DNA of 64,000 bases from Isoetes taiwanensis (lineage: Eukaryota; Streptophyta; Lycopodiopsida; Isoetales; Isoetaceae). This document shows, piece by piece, positions 52,854-64,000 of this stretch. Numbering within the stretch: the first letter of the stretch is position 1; each line of letters begins with the position of its first letter. A program made the translations under genes and the position numbers. The notes under the pieces are model-generated. The model did not search any database. It was given only the letters and a program-made list of their open reading frames with translations, and was not told the DNA's origin. The DNA is taken from NCBI GenBank assembly GCA_021234155.1, contig JAJEKV010000113.1, forward strand, positions 2,340,325 to 2,404,324, written 5' to 3'.

Positions 52854-52983
52854 TGGACTCCCATAGTCTCTTCTTCTTAGGTGGCATAGCCTTGGCTCCT
52901 GACATGCACGCTTGGCCCTTGCCTTGGACTCCCATAGTCTCTTCTTCTTAGGTGGCATAGCCTTGGCTCCTGACATGCACGCT
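52854..52983. repeat. 71-bp tandem duplication
   Basis: TGGACTCCCATAGTCTC... at 52854 is repeated at 52925, near-perfect over about 59 bases. The minus strand across it encodes a repeated basic segment (P-P-K-K-K-R-L-W-E-S), which could look like a nuclear localisation signal, but no larger protein is evident. Confidence 0.85.
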
Positions 52984-53163
52984 TCTTTAGGCTCCTTTGT
53001 GTACCTTAAAAATAGTCATGAGCCTTCCGGCACGAGGCTAATACTCCCCCGCACCAGAGAACAGTCAGAAGAAAGAAAAATGGGCAGAGTCTCTAGGAGA
53101 GGAAAATTCTCAAGTTCATCCGCTGGCAGCTGTGTGGTCTGACCTGATTATGATAGTCGGCAA

Positions 53164-54034
53164 TCAACTTCTGGCGTTGTTGTGTGCATTAGACGTGGCC
53201 TGCCCAAGAGCTAGCGTGGCATCAAGAAGGAACCCAGTTTGAACCATTTCTTCTAAAGCATGATGGGCCGCAGCGGGAGACAAACTCGCATTCCATAAGG
53301 AGAAGAGTTTCCAGGCCAAAAGCACTGACACTAGCATTTGGATTGCAGTGAAAATGGAGCGCCGACAGTTCAAGGAACTCGTGAGAATAGATCACAAAGC
53401 AACACAGAAGCCAGCCTACCGATAAACAGAAAGATTCGGAGAAGTAGCAGCCTTGGTCAAGAATTGTGATAGGCCGGCCACAGCATTAGCAGGAGCCTTC
53501 CACGACTTGTCGTTGGGGAGATAAATTCAATTTGTGGTGTTGTCCAATATGTCAGTATCTTTCCAAGCATGTCGGCGAACAAAATGGGGATCCCAACGGA
53601 GATCTGTGGTAATATGCATGGGTGTCCGTTCAGCATGAGCAGCCAAGGCGCATGTCCAAAAGGAAGAGCGCCAGTCCGTGGTTATATACTCACGGTGTGG
53701 GAGTTGCACCCAGAGAAGCATAAGGACTAACATGAAGGGGAGGATGCATGCAATCATTCTGGAATTGGACTCAGAAGTCCTCAATCAAGGCTGGATCTAA
53801 TTGTTTGCAAAGAATCTCTCAATCTTGAGGCGGCATCAATGTGTCGAGAGGGAAAGGTTCCCAATGAATTGGAATCACTTCATTTTCGAGATAGGAGCAG
53901 AGAATGTTGAGGGTGCCAACATGTTGCAGAAATAATTGTGCATAACCAATCCCATAATTTTTATGCAAATGTGTCTGAGCATAGTGGAGAGCTTCCTGAG
54001 CCCAAAGGGCGAGGTGTGAATAAAGCTCGGGCAT
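53164..54034 (-). pseudogene. Broken unrecognised coding tract
   Basis: Three minus-strand pieces (53819-54034, 53527-53784, 53164-53373) with interspersed stops. The first reads L-Y-S-H-L-A-L-W-A-Q-E-A-L-H-Y-A and the second has a hydrophobic segment (I-L-P-F-M-L-V-L-M-L-L-W-V). They abut the LTR fragment at 54071 and may belong to a decayed retroelement or a host gene. No family motif identified. Confidence 0.25.
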
Positions 54035-54070
54035 ATATTCTTTCTGAAGTGTAGCAGTGCAAGTGGGATC

Positions 54071-54525
54071 TGTGATGCTCCCTGAACCTTATGATGCTCC
54101 CATCGTATAAATACAAAATTCCCCGCCTCGAACCACTTGTGATGGGCAAGTGTCCGGGTGAAGGACACGGAGGTGCCATTCGTCCCATGCCTTTTATGGG
54201 AATCCCATATAGCAGAAACGTACATACATATTAGCACCTAGCAACAATACAAATAAATAATATACCACCATGAAGGGTGGTCCATCCATCATCAAGACAA
54301 CATCACATAATAACAATGCACGTATACAATGCATCAAGAATGAAGGTTCTGCCCAAGGCTCAGACTCCAAGGGGATCAACTAACAGTCAGGGCATCTAGA
54401 TAACAACAGACAGAATCATGACAATAGCACTGGCTAGCATAGAACAATGGCTAGGGTAGTCCACTTCATCTGCCCCTCCTGTGCACACTTTGCAAATAGG
54501 CTGAAACATGCTATGGCGTGAATGT
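54071..54525 (-). repeat. Diverged LTR fragment related to the 10010 LTR
   Basis: TGTGATGCTCCCTGAACC...GATGCTCCCATCGTAT at 54071 resembles 10010-10050. CCCAAGGCTCAGACTC (54353) and GGGTAGTCCAC...GCCCCTCC(C/T)GTGCACACTTTGCA (54452) match 10313 and 10427 in order. It covers the part of the long LTR that is deleted from the 5' LTR at 32166. Neither a second LTR nor internal sequence of this copy is evident. Confidence 0.7.
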
Positions 54526-54625
54526 AGCCTTCCGGAGACATAATCTCATGGATTCACCCTGTGAAACTACTCCAGATTGCTCGATGGTCGAGATTAAGCC
54601 TTTTCTCTTCAAACCCTAAACTGCG

Positions 54626-54855
54626 ATGGCTTGGCAGGCGATGGCTATAGCCAAGAAATTCTATGGCGCCAATATGGGCAGTTGCATGAATGCTCACTTC
54701 CTATCTGGATGCTGGTGGATGCTGCCTTCGGCTGAGCTCCTTAGAAACTTTACCAGGTTGAGTACATCTGATGAACACGCACTTCCGATCTGGATGCTGG
54801 TGGATGCTGACTTCTGCTGAGCTTCTTAGAAACTCTACCAGGTTGAGTACATCTG
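54626..54855 (+). repeat. 85-bp tandem duplication in an open frame
   Basis: 54686-54770 is repeated at 54771-54855 (TCTGGATGCTGGTGGATGCTG, then GGTTGAGTACATCTG). It lies in a 64-codon frame starting ATGGCTTGGCAGGCGATGG at 54626, which ends in the second unit. Function unknown; the frame may be incidental. Confidence 0.7.
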
Positions 54856-55033
54856 GGGCAATGTTGACACGAAAGTCTCAGGTAAAGCTCTTATATATAC
54901 ACGAGGCTGAACAATTGAACTGCCCTATTGAATTAATATGAATGTTATTGTCAAAATCAAATGCTTCTGATTTAAAGATCATTCTCTTGCTAGGAGAATA
55001 CAACAAGAACTTATATTTATTTCCTGTTTGCAG

Positions 55034-55135
55034 GTGTCAACAAAGTCAAGTGCTAAAACAATTGCTAGTGTTGTAGCCATAGAGAATGCCAAGTCAGTAG
55101 TTTTGACATTGAATTGTATTGAGCTTTGGAGGAAG
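55034..55135 (+). CDS. Possible internal exon (102 nt)
   Basis: Bounded by TTTGCAG and AAG|GTTGAT. It encodes 34 residues in one phase (S-A-K-T-I-A-S-V-V-A-I-E-N-A-K-S-V-V). The next candidate exon at 55393 continues in the same phase. No domain recognised. Confidence 0.3.
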
Positions 55136-55247
55136 GTTGATTAAGAATATCAATTACCTGATCAGGTCGAGGAACGGAAATGGTGAAGCATTTTTAGAAT
55201 CATCTTTGTATCTTTTCTGGATATCACATTTACGAATGCTCCTTTGG

Positions 55248-56232
55248 TCTTTTGTTCGATGATACTCCATCTTTGGTCATAAGACATTGTCATATCTCTC
55301 CTATGGCATGCGTGAAATTGTGGTATAAGAAACTTCTGGCTTTTTTTTTTTTTTTACTTTTCTTGATTTAAAACTGACCTTTTTTTGTGCAGGTGGATCA
55401 TTCAGGTGGACAAATTGTTGGGGCCATAGAATGCACCAATACATCTTTGATTTATGATGTTGAATCCACTTTAGATGAAGTTGTGGTTAGAAAAGCTGGA
55501 AAGCATTTTATCAAAGCTTTTGCAATCATATCTTATTTGTTATGTAGTTGTGAAGGGATAAGATAGGCAGTTGACAAAGAAGGCTCTTCGTGTATGTGGA
55601 TCTTGACTATATTTGTCATTTTTCAGAGAGAAATGAGCTTCCAGTTTGGTAAATTTATTAGTATTGACATGTTTTGTAATACAATTCAAATTTTCTAGGT
55701 TCAAAGACTATAAGCTGCTATTGCAGAATTGAGCAGTTTGCCATCCACGAGGGTAAGGCCAGTTCCTTTTCTGCTACTATTAAAGTTTTGTACCATGACT
55801 ATCCTTCACATCCCTCAAGCTTTTAGGTTTTCTAAAAAGCTCTTAAAATTATGTCTGCATAATCATCTTCCTGGAAGGAGTGTTTCTTCATATATCATAA
55901 ATGCAGATGATAGACGATGCGGTCAGTGGCAAGAGTAACAGAAACATCTGGCTCTGCTAGATTGTAGGTTGTAGGTTGTGCCTAGCCAGCTTTAGTGCCC
56001 TGCAAGAACAAAAAACTATTCGAGATCTAAAGCTTCAGAAGCAAATATATTGCATTTGGAATCCGCTTGCTCCTCGTTCCTCATATGTTGAAAGATTTTC
56101 CATCTTTGGTTGTAAGACAGTCACATATCTCCTGTCATGCTTGAAATTGTGGTATAAGAAACTTCTGACTTTCTTTATGTTACTCTTTGTGATTCAAAAC
56201 TGACATTTTTTGTGCAGGTGGATCATTCAGGT
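55248..56232 (+). repeat. Duplicated intron end plus exon start
   Basis: About 150 bases ending in the acceptor before 55393 (CCATCTTTGGT...GAAATTGTGGTATAAGAAACTTCTG...TTTTTGTGCAG|GTGGATCATTCAGGTG) recur at about 56090-56232. The first copy has a long T run. Confidence 0.8.
55393..55484 (+). CDS. Possible internal exon, phase-compatible with 55034-55135
   Basis: Follows a long T-rich tract and GTGCAG. It reads V-D-H-S-G-G-Q-I-V-G-A-I-E-C-T-N, then Y-D-V-E-S-T-L-D-E-V-V. The donor is uncertain (GTG|GTTAGA). The acceptor and first codons are duplicated at 56220, so this part of a gene was copied. Confidence 0.3.
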
Positions 56233-57584
56233 GAATCATGTTAATAATTTTTGGACGGAGTAAAGGCCATCTTGAAGAAAAATTTGAGGAGGAACTATGT
56301 CTTGCATTTGGTTTTCTGCAAGAAACACATATCTATCTTGTTAATTTGGAATTTTCAGGTTTGGTGAAAAACGTTTTTGGAATTTTTTTTAAGTTGATTT
56401 CGTATGATTTTTGGGGTTCTGGTCGCCGGGAAAACTTACCGATTTCCAAAAATCGTAGAGGTTGCCCTGTGATATTTTCTAAAAATCGGGCCTTTGGGCT
56501 TTGGTATGATCTTAAAATCTTGATGAAAGCGTGAAGGGCGGCATGGAGGATACCAGGCTTCATATTTCCTAATGTTCTGTTGAATGTAATTCAAGGATGC
56601 AGGATAACCTGAATCGGCCATTACTGGTTTGATTAGGGTTCATATGAGCTTCGATTTGTTTGCCCTCATTTATTGAAGGGTAATCATGTTCAGTGAGTTA
56701 TATTTGCCATCTTTCCGTGATCACTGATCCCAGTTGAAGGAGCTCTTCTATCTCTATAAAACCTGAGGTGATTAGATATTGTATTGTATATTTATGGTTG
56801 ATATATTGAAGGCCCTTTGTTTCTGACAGAAATAGTGGCATTGGATTTCTGAGAAGCTACCAATTTGGATAGCTTGGTTAGAAGGGCATTTCTCAGTAAG
56901 TCCATTGTGATGAATTTCTATATAGAATGTAGTGTTATGGGCAGAGAAACTGACATTTGGGCAAGCAATGTTTTGATCTCTTCAGTTTTTGCACCTCTAT
57001 TTTTATGTTACCAGGACAATTCCCAGGTTCCTCCTGCCATAGCAGAATAATCTGAGAAGCGGTTAACTCATCTGTTATTTTTGCTACATTTTACTGACCA
57101 TGTGATGTCTATATTGGCCTACAAACATCTTTATAATATATATTCTTATAATGCAGATACGACTCAATTTCCATGCTTTCCACAAGGTAAGCCAATTATA
57201 TATGAGATTTCTTTGCCATTTCTTTGGCCAATCATTATGATGATGATCTGCGATTTGGGCCATAACAAAGATATCCACTTGCATTTTGTAGATAATGATG
57301 TATAAACTGAAAAGCTTCAATCTGAAAATTTTATGAGTCGTTTCTTCCATATTTTTGTTATGAAAGGAAGTTTTATTATAGAAGATTTATAACATTTGCC
57401 ATGTCAACAAAGGTCTCAGGTCTCAAGTAAATTGGCAGGCAAATGCTTTTGAAATTTTTGTACAAGATAATGATATTGCCCCAAAGAATTTGCGTACAAG
57501 TATGGGCAAGTTTGGTTTGGGTCTTTAGAGGCTTTGTCTACGGCGATATCTCTTGGTATATTAAAGCTACATGCAAGAGAAGCA

Positions 57585-58030
57585 AAGCTTTCAACGGCAT
57601 TCAACATCTTACTTTTTGGGGTCAAATCAAAAGTTTTGGTTAGGGGCTTACATACCATTCTTCAATCACTTTTCGTTTTTCCAGGTAAGTCCACTTTTTT
57701 TCCATTCAAGTATATGAAATGTTTAACTTCTTCAAAGCTTCCAATGGCATCCATATCTTATTTTTGGGGTCAAATCAAAAGGCTTGGTTATCTTCAATCA
57801 CTTTTTGTTTTTCCAGGTAAGCCCCTTTTTTCCATTCAAGTATATGAAAAGCTCAACTTTTTCACATGCTGCTCATGTTTTTATGGTTTGTTTATGTACA
57901 TTTTCTTTTGTCGTGCTGCCTCTCTTTCTTGATGTGCATGTGGGCATCATTTATGTTTTGCAAATAAGAAATAAAAATTCACCCTTTTGTTTCTTCAGGT
58001 AAATCTACTTTTCTTTTTATTCAGGTAAAA
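57585..58030 (+). repeat. Tandem units each centred on an acceptor-donor (CAG|GTAA) site
   Basis: Two units of roughly 140 bases share CATCTTA(C/T)TTTTTGGGGTCAAATCAAAAG and ...TCAATCACTTTT(C/T)GTTTTTCCAGGTAAG (CAG|GTAA at about 57683 and 57812). Two further sites, TTTCTTCAG|GTAAATC (about 57997) and TTTATTCAG|GTAAAAAG (about 58024), follow in more diverged sequence. Each is a polypyrimidine tract and AG directly followed by GTAA. Confidence 0.75.
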
Positions 58031-58099
58031 AGGTTCAGATTCTTCACATGTCGCTTTTCCCTTCATGGTTTCTTTCTTTTCCCTGTGTATACACTAAGC

Positions 58100-61000
58100 C
58101 AGACGGTTATGTTCACACTTATCTAAAAAGCCATGCATTTCTACCTCTCTTTCTTGCCATGCATGTGGGCATCATTTTTGTTTTGTAAGTAAAGAATGAA
58201 AATTTACCATCACATTCTTGGCCTATGTTACTATCACGAATCTAACTAATAAGTGTCCCACTTTGTCCCATTTAAATTTGCTAGATGGTTGGTTCCTCTT
58301 TCCAGCTTCTTATTTTCATACTATGTTTCAGAAGACAAATGTAACACGAATGTGTATGTTACATATCCATGTAGTTCTTTATTGAGGAGGATATAATTTC
58401 TTGGAAAATATGTAAAGCAAGAAAATCTGAAAAATATGTAAAGCAAGAAATTTATCTCTTGCCTGCTGTATTTATTTTTCATGGAATCAATATTTAACTA
58501 TTCCCATGTGCCGACTTCATTATGTGGCCTATTTGTTAGTTGGATGACATATTGTGTCATATTGCAGTTGCATCACTTCTCCATTATTTGATATATATGC
58601 TGATGTTTGGCAATTACATCAGACCGTTGACATGGGCAAGCATCCAAAGAGTAGCTACGGGATACGAGGTACAGTAAATAATTCAGATTTCTCTACACTT
58701 CTCAAGATATCTGGTTGTATCTTGGTTCATTAGTGCTGCGTTATGCAAGATGCTAAAATATAAATTTGCTATAGAATTTTTTGATGCTTGCATTTCACTA
58801 TTGGGCTACAACTTCCGAGCTTCAGTACATGTACAATATGAAGTTGTTGTAGAATGGCTCTGCTTAAAATTTGCTGCATCTTCGAGGGACTCTTTGCATG
58901 AGTTTACTGCGTCAATGTTACTCTCCTGAGCCCCCATCAATTGCAAAGATGAAGGATTCCATCAACTGGGGGTATGTTCTATGATGTCAGTAGACTGCAT
59001 TATTCTGCATGGAGCAATTGCATATCTGATCTTCGAGTTTTTAGCTCAATATATGGTATTCTCTGCTTTTGTTTAGCACAAATTTGTGAGAAGTCGAGCT
59101 TTGCCAATGGAGCAGAGCAGCAATCCCGATCAAGACCTTGCCTTTGTGAAACGAATGTGCCAATAAAAGAAGGTAGTGGTATTGGTTGTTCTATACAATG
59201 GGCTAGCTACAACTTTAACATTTGAGCTTAAAATCCAAAGGTAGTATTCACCGTCCTTCTAATGAAACATAGAGAGTAGTTTTGCAGCTTTGTGTAAGTC
59301 ACTAAGGAGGTTTTGGCATTGTGTTTCAAAGCATATTTTGTACACAAGTCTTTGTAGTGTTCCATCTTATATGGGACTTTTTCTTTTCTCTGATTGGGTG
59401 CTATTCAGGAGGTTCCAGCTACTCAAATATTGTTTCATATGCTTGACAGCTTTGGTTTAGCTGTAATAGAGCCAAATGGCCAAATTATGCAATGCACTAT
59501 GTTGAGAGGTTTCTTAAACTCTCCATCCCTTGACTTAGGTGAAGTATGAAATGGCACCATGCTGATGAGGTTTCCTGGCAAAGTGCGGTGGTAGCACTCT
59601 TCTCCAATAGAATGACTCCTTGATTAATGACTGTCCTATTTCTTCTCGCTGTTTTCATCTATAAGTGTTGCTTTCTTACACTAACATGTTTCTGTACACT
59701 AACATATTGAAGGAGAAAGTTGGCTTAGATGTATTGAGTTTAATTGGAAAACTAACATCTTTTATGACAAAGTATAGATCTGTTGTACAACACTGCAAAC
59801 TAATGATGCGCAGTAAATAGCCAGCACATCCATATGAACGATACTATTTTTAATTGTTTTTGTATGTGTGTTTTCTTCTCCATGCAATACATTCAGCAAA
59901 TCCAAACTCTAAGAATAGTGCTTCCGTTAAATTGCTTTCAGGTCTATAGAATTGTGGCATGCTTCTATTGGGCACTGTTATATACCCCAAGAATGGCCTT
60001 GCCGTCTATAACCATTAGTGCATTTGTAAGTCTTGATGTTCCAGTTCCATTGTGGAGCATGCAGCACAAATTGTGGTGGATATGAAGATGGAATATATTA
60101 CATGGTACAACTCACATTATATACGAAGGCAGATATGTTGCATTTTCGACTTATGATCTCCATTATTGAAGTGTTTCAGCATGAGGGGAAAAGTGTGTTG
60201 AGCTGCCTGCATGAAAACAGATGCATGACTACTTCTATACACCAATGTGCCATGTTGCTATGGACCTAAATGGTCATACATCAACTGAATTTGTATGCCC
60301 ATGTTCCATTTTGATGTAGGCATATTGATGGACACCCTAAATTTCAAATAATTTCTATCTGGGTCTTTGATAGTTTCAGAAATGCATAGCATGCTTTGTG
60401 AAATTCCATCCTCTTGCTGCTAAGCAACTGTGTTGTGCACATAAGCGCAAAAGTATCCCTCATAGTTATATCTTCTACCTGATTGTGAATAAGTCTTCGT
60501 CTAGAAATGATTATTTCTTTCTTGCATTTCTTTCTTCATTGCCATATCTAGCGGCTCAGAAGTTGCAGACACTTGGTTTTGTATTAGACACACTTGGTGG
60601 ACTGGAGATACTTTGCTCTATGACATCAATGATTGTTGTAGGGAGAATGAAGCTTGCCCTTTGGTGGATATGGTGATGGTGGTAGTGTGCTGGGTGTGTG
60701 GTGGTGGTATTTGGTAGTTGTGTCGTGGTGGGTGTGAAATGAAGCAGAAAGCAATTGGTCGCTTCCCATCATATTGACCCTCATGCTTTACCAGGTACAA
60801 ATTAAACTTTGTGTTCTACACTTCGATTTTAACATATGCTTAGGCTGTACATTTATCCTTGATCCAAATTAATGTCTCTGGGTCAAACTGCAAAACATTC
60901 TTAGGATGTTTGTGATTGTCCCAAGCTCACTTCCGAGGCTCATGGTTTGCTCAATCTAATTCTCACTGTTATTTGCAATTGTCCACATTAGAAATTTTTA

Positions 61001-64000
61001 TGTCCGTTATTTCAAGTTGCCAGTTTCCTATTTGTTAATAAAAAGATTCTCTGGAATTTAGAAGAAATGGCAGATATGGAACAGTGAAACGGGGCCACTT
61101 AAAGCAAATATGTGCGTATTATTCCGTGCTTTTACATTCTGGCAGTCTTGGTGAAGACAAGCAGGTACGGATGCTTCAATTTGATCAGGTAAAAAAACCT
61201 TTATCATGTTGAAGATGCAGCTCCCATAGAGGATGTATCCCATATATATGCTTCTGAGTTTTGGCCAAAAATATAGTATGCTTGATTAGAAACTTGATTT
61301 GGTCTATTTGAGGCCAGCTTAAGTTTTATGGCAAGTATATACATTTGTTTAATTGTCTGCGTAACACGTAAGACAAAATTTTGAGGAAGGCAATTTTTTT
61401 TTTATAGTCTTATGGAACCAGCCTTGCATCCTTACGAAGTGTCAGGCATGTCGCACCATAAAGTTTATATCTCCGATCGCAGAAGCTTCTTCAATGAACT
61501 GAAGCCATAAGTGCTTTGTGAGCTTGCTCATCGGTTATATGTTATTTAACACATTTGTTTATTTCGCAAGAACAATAATTTGGAACCACCCTTGATCTAT
61601 AAAACGTCCAGTTGTCCCATTGCAACTAACAAACTTCCGTAGTTGACATTGTAAGTGCTTTGAACTCGCTTTCTGGTCTATTTGTCATGTAGTGCATACA
61701 TGATCTAACACATTTAGTGACTTTGTATGTATCCTTATTACAAAGAACAACAAATTCAATGCAAGTTAAACCACATAGCCTGCACCAAACTCACATTACC
61801 ACTACATCCTCAGTAGCGGGCTTAGGAAACACAGATACCTAGAGCTAAGATGATATTACCCTACTCTAATGTTTTGCCTCTTTGCTATATTTGTAAAAAA
61901 TTGCTTATTCTTCGACTTTTTGCTGCTCATTTGATCTGAGAGCAGATTGTGATCTAGATGTTCTAAAGTTTGATTTCTCACAACAATGTCTTTGCATAGG
62001 CCTACATAACCTATTTTACATGCCAGGTGAGTGTGGTTGTAGGGAAAAGTGCAAATATGGCATCGATATGTGATTGATTTTATAGAAGGAATAATAAGGG
62101 AATCCAGAAAAGCAAAAGTGGAGCACATACTCATTACAAAGTCTACGATCAGAATGTATGTATTTTGGAATATATTGGAACTTCATGATGCTATGGTCAC
62201 ACTATGTCTATCTGTTGTACTTATTTTGCTTATATCTCTATTTATTGGAACATTTACCTTCTTGAAAAATGATCTTCTACAGTGCTGGATGTATTTCAGG
62301 CATATCTGCATTTGAAAGGACGAACGTGTCGTAACAGTGTAGCAAGGGTCTTTGAGGTGAGAAAATCATATCAAATTAGCTTATGCAAACAATTTTAAAA
62401 TGATTTATATACCATTGAGCTGGGTTTAAATAACATAAGTTGAATTCAATGGCTGATGAGGAGCCTGTATGCCTATCTGCCTACTGCTTTGTTTTGCACA
62501 CAAACCAAACGTTTGGCAAGGGAATTAGAACCCAGGTTTTAAAACATTGCCTAGGTGCTGATGATCCATTGTCTCATGTAGATAATAATAATCTAGCTAG
62601 CGCCAACATTGTAAACATGACAAGTTTGTTCATGGGGTCACTTACATAATGGTCACTATTTTCCCATTGCGTCCTTCACGTTGGCTGAACTTCTCAGTGT
62701 TCTACTATTACATCCACCATGTTGTCTGATGCCTAAGTGTTGATGATCTACTATCTCATCAAGATATTGACGAGCTCAACGATCCAGCAATCCAGCTACC
62801 GCCAACATTGCCACGCAGGATAAGTTTGTTCATAGGGTCACTCACATAATTCTCAATGTTTTTCCATTGCATCCTTCATGTTGTTTGAATCCTAGGGAGC
62901 AAGAAACTAAATGTACTTGCACTAATCAGCTTGGATTCAGAATGAAATTGGCCAGACTCTGCTGCGTGCATAATGTCGTGTGCATAATCAGATCTTACAA
63001 ATGGAGTTTTGAATGAAATTGGCAGGAGTCGTGGATAGACTAGATCTGACACATTTGATACTCCTTTATCTTGAGAAGAACTGTAAGAACTTATGAACTC
63101 ATGCTCTACTTTAAAGTACATAATATAAAATGGGTAACAAAGTGGACAGAAGATTTTGATGACCAAACTAATTGGTTTGAACAAGGGTTTGGTGCGAACA
63201 AAAATTATGGAGAGTGGGTGCAAAGTGCACCTTGAAGGTTCTGATGACCGGGGGTTTGGTTTATGATCAATTAATATTTTTTACTTATGATCAATAGGCT
63301 AGGGATGAAGTAAGATGTCTTATTTTTCCGTTTTTCCATCTTTCAAAATAGCCATGGGTGTTTTGGAAGATGAGTGGTTAGGTAAGTGCATTTGAAAATT
63401 TATAATATAATCCTAAGGATAGTTCATTAGAAGACAATTCTTAACTTGATTCAAAAATTGTTTGCAAATTGCATTTGTTGGAGTAATATGGCATAATTTA
63501 TCTTACTACTTTTGTATATAGAAGGCATCCTTTGGACTAAAGCCATACATTGTTAGGTTTCATTTGCCTATGGTTGATTTCTTCCATCCTATCCTTGCAT
63601 CTTTTTTCTCCCATCTTCTCTCTTCCCGTTCCCATGTACAATGAGATAATACCACAAGCAACATACATATAGTTGGCCCATCTCTCTCCATAGTACATAT
63701 TAGCTAATGTCATCAACATCAAAGTTACAAACTATGAAATTACAATCTTCCTCCTATTTTAACAATACATGCCAGAAAATGCAATTGTACTCTGTGTTTC
63801 CAACATCAAATAGTTGTTATAAATGCAGGAAGGGCACCAATGCAACATTCACACTCTTGCTTAGCACTATTGCCCTTATGAAATAAGAAATTGGAAAACA
63901 AGTCAATCCACATGAGTCATACAGACCCAAATAGCGCACACTATTTAAGTCTCTAATATACAAGCTATACCATTTAGAGAATGAGCTCTATTGTTCGAAT
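58100..64000. other. Gene-poor right flank
   Basis: 5.9 kb of AT-rich DNA with short frames only. A 47-base tract at 58622-58668 (TVDMGKHPKSSYGIR-like reading, between CATCAG and GAG|GTACAG) could be a micro-exon. A GGT-rich run occurs at 60660-60740. A duplication of about 160 bases (GATGATC...TCATG...CCAACATTG...AAGTTTGTTCATRGGGTCACT) lies at 62553-62700 and 62735-62890. No defensible gene. Confidence 0.4.

Overview
The window reads as nuclear DNA from a large, gene-poor, transposon-rich land-plant genome. The support is a plant-type tRNA-Pro(AGG), CACTA elements with plant-style CACTACAA ends, a plant-like Ty3/gypsy chromovirus primed by initiator tRNA-Met, and a Helitron. A DIRS-like tyrosine-recombinase element and a Rep-like HUH endonuclease element are uncommon in flowering plants, so a fern, bryophyte, lycophyte or gymnosperm is my guess, not something the sequence proves. 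I see no complete host protein gene.

Layout. 1-5194 is mostly featureless, with a 44-bp tandem duplication and a 48-bp hairpin. An orphan CACTA-type terminus (5195) and three tRNA-derived SINE-like units (5458-5780) follow. From 5853 to 33643 lies one Helitron on the minus strand, split by a 22.8-kb Ty3/gypsy retrotransposon (10010-32789). Removing the retroelement and one copy of its 5-bp target duplication rejoins the Helitron reading frame exactly. The retroelement (minus strand: 5' LTR 32166-32789, primer-binding site, purine tract, 3' LTR 10010-11541) carries later passengers: a 5.4-kb CACTA element with an ATA target duplication (13843-19267), a 1.8-kb element with 122-bp terminal repeats (23578-25400), a 4.35-kb DIRS-like element (25398-29751), and a 213-bp satellite array (29760-31965) close to the primer-binding site.

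33644-38700 holds the Helitron upstream region, broken exon-like tracts, a possible host-gene fragment (36153-36609) and a CACTA-like right end near 38500. 39155-43105 is a 4-kb tail-to-tail inverted duplication with a 56-bp loop. Each arm carries a HUH endonuclease gene (HxH and YxxK motifs, and a SUMO-interacting-like motif in the last exon), and each copy is disabled by different mutations. This is the strongest candidate here for a little-described system, plausibly related to the Replitron class. 43791-44673 contains nested terminal-inverted-repeat units and a GC-rich palindrome.

44675-64000 is gene-poor. It contains the tRNA gene (48114-48185), a second copy of the 5195 CACTA terminus family, two hairpin MITEs, several tandem duplications, a diverged LTR fragment related to the 10010 LTR (54071 onward), a few exon-like tracts, and a run of acceptor-plus-donor motifs (57680-58030) that resemble recursive splice sites.

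The order of events can be read from the nesting: Helitron first, then the gypsy insertion, then CACTA and the tyrosine-recombinase elements inside it. Limits: all similarity calls are by eye, and percent identities are hand counts.
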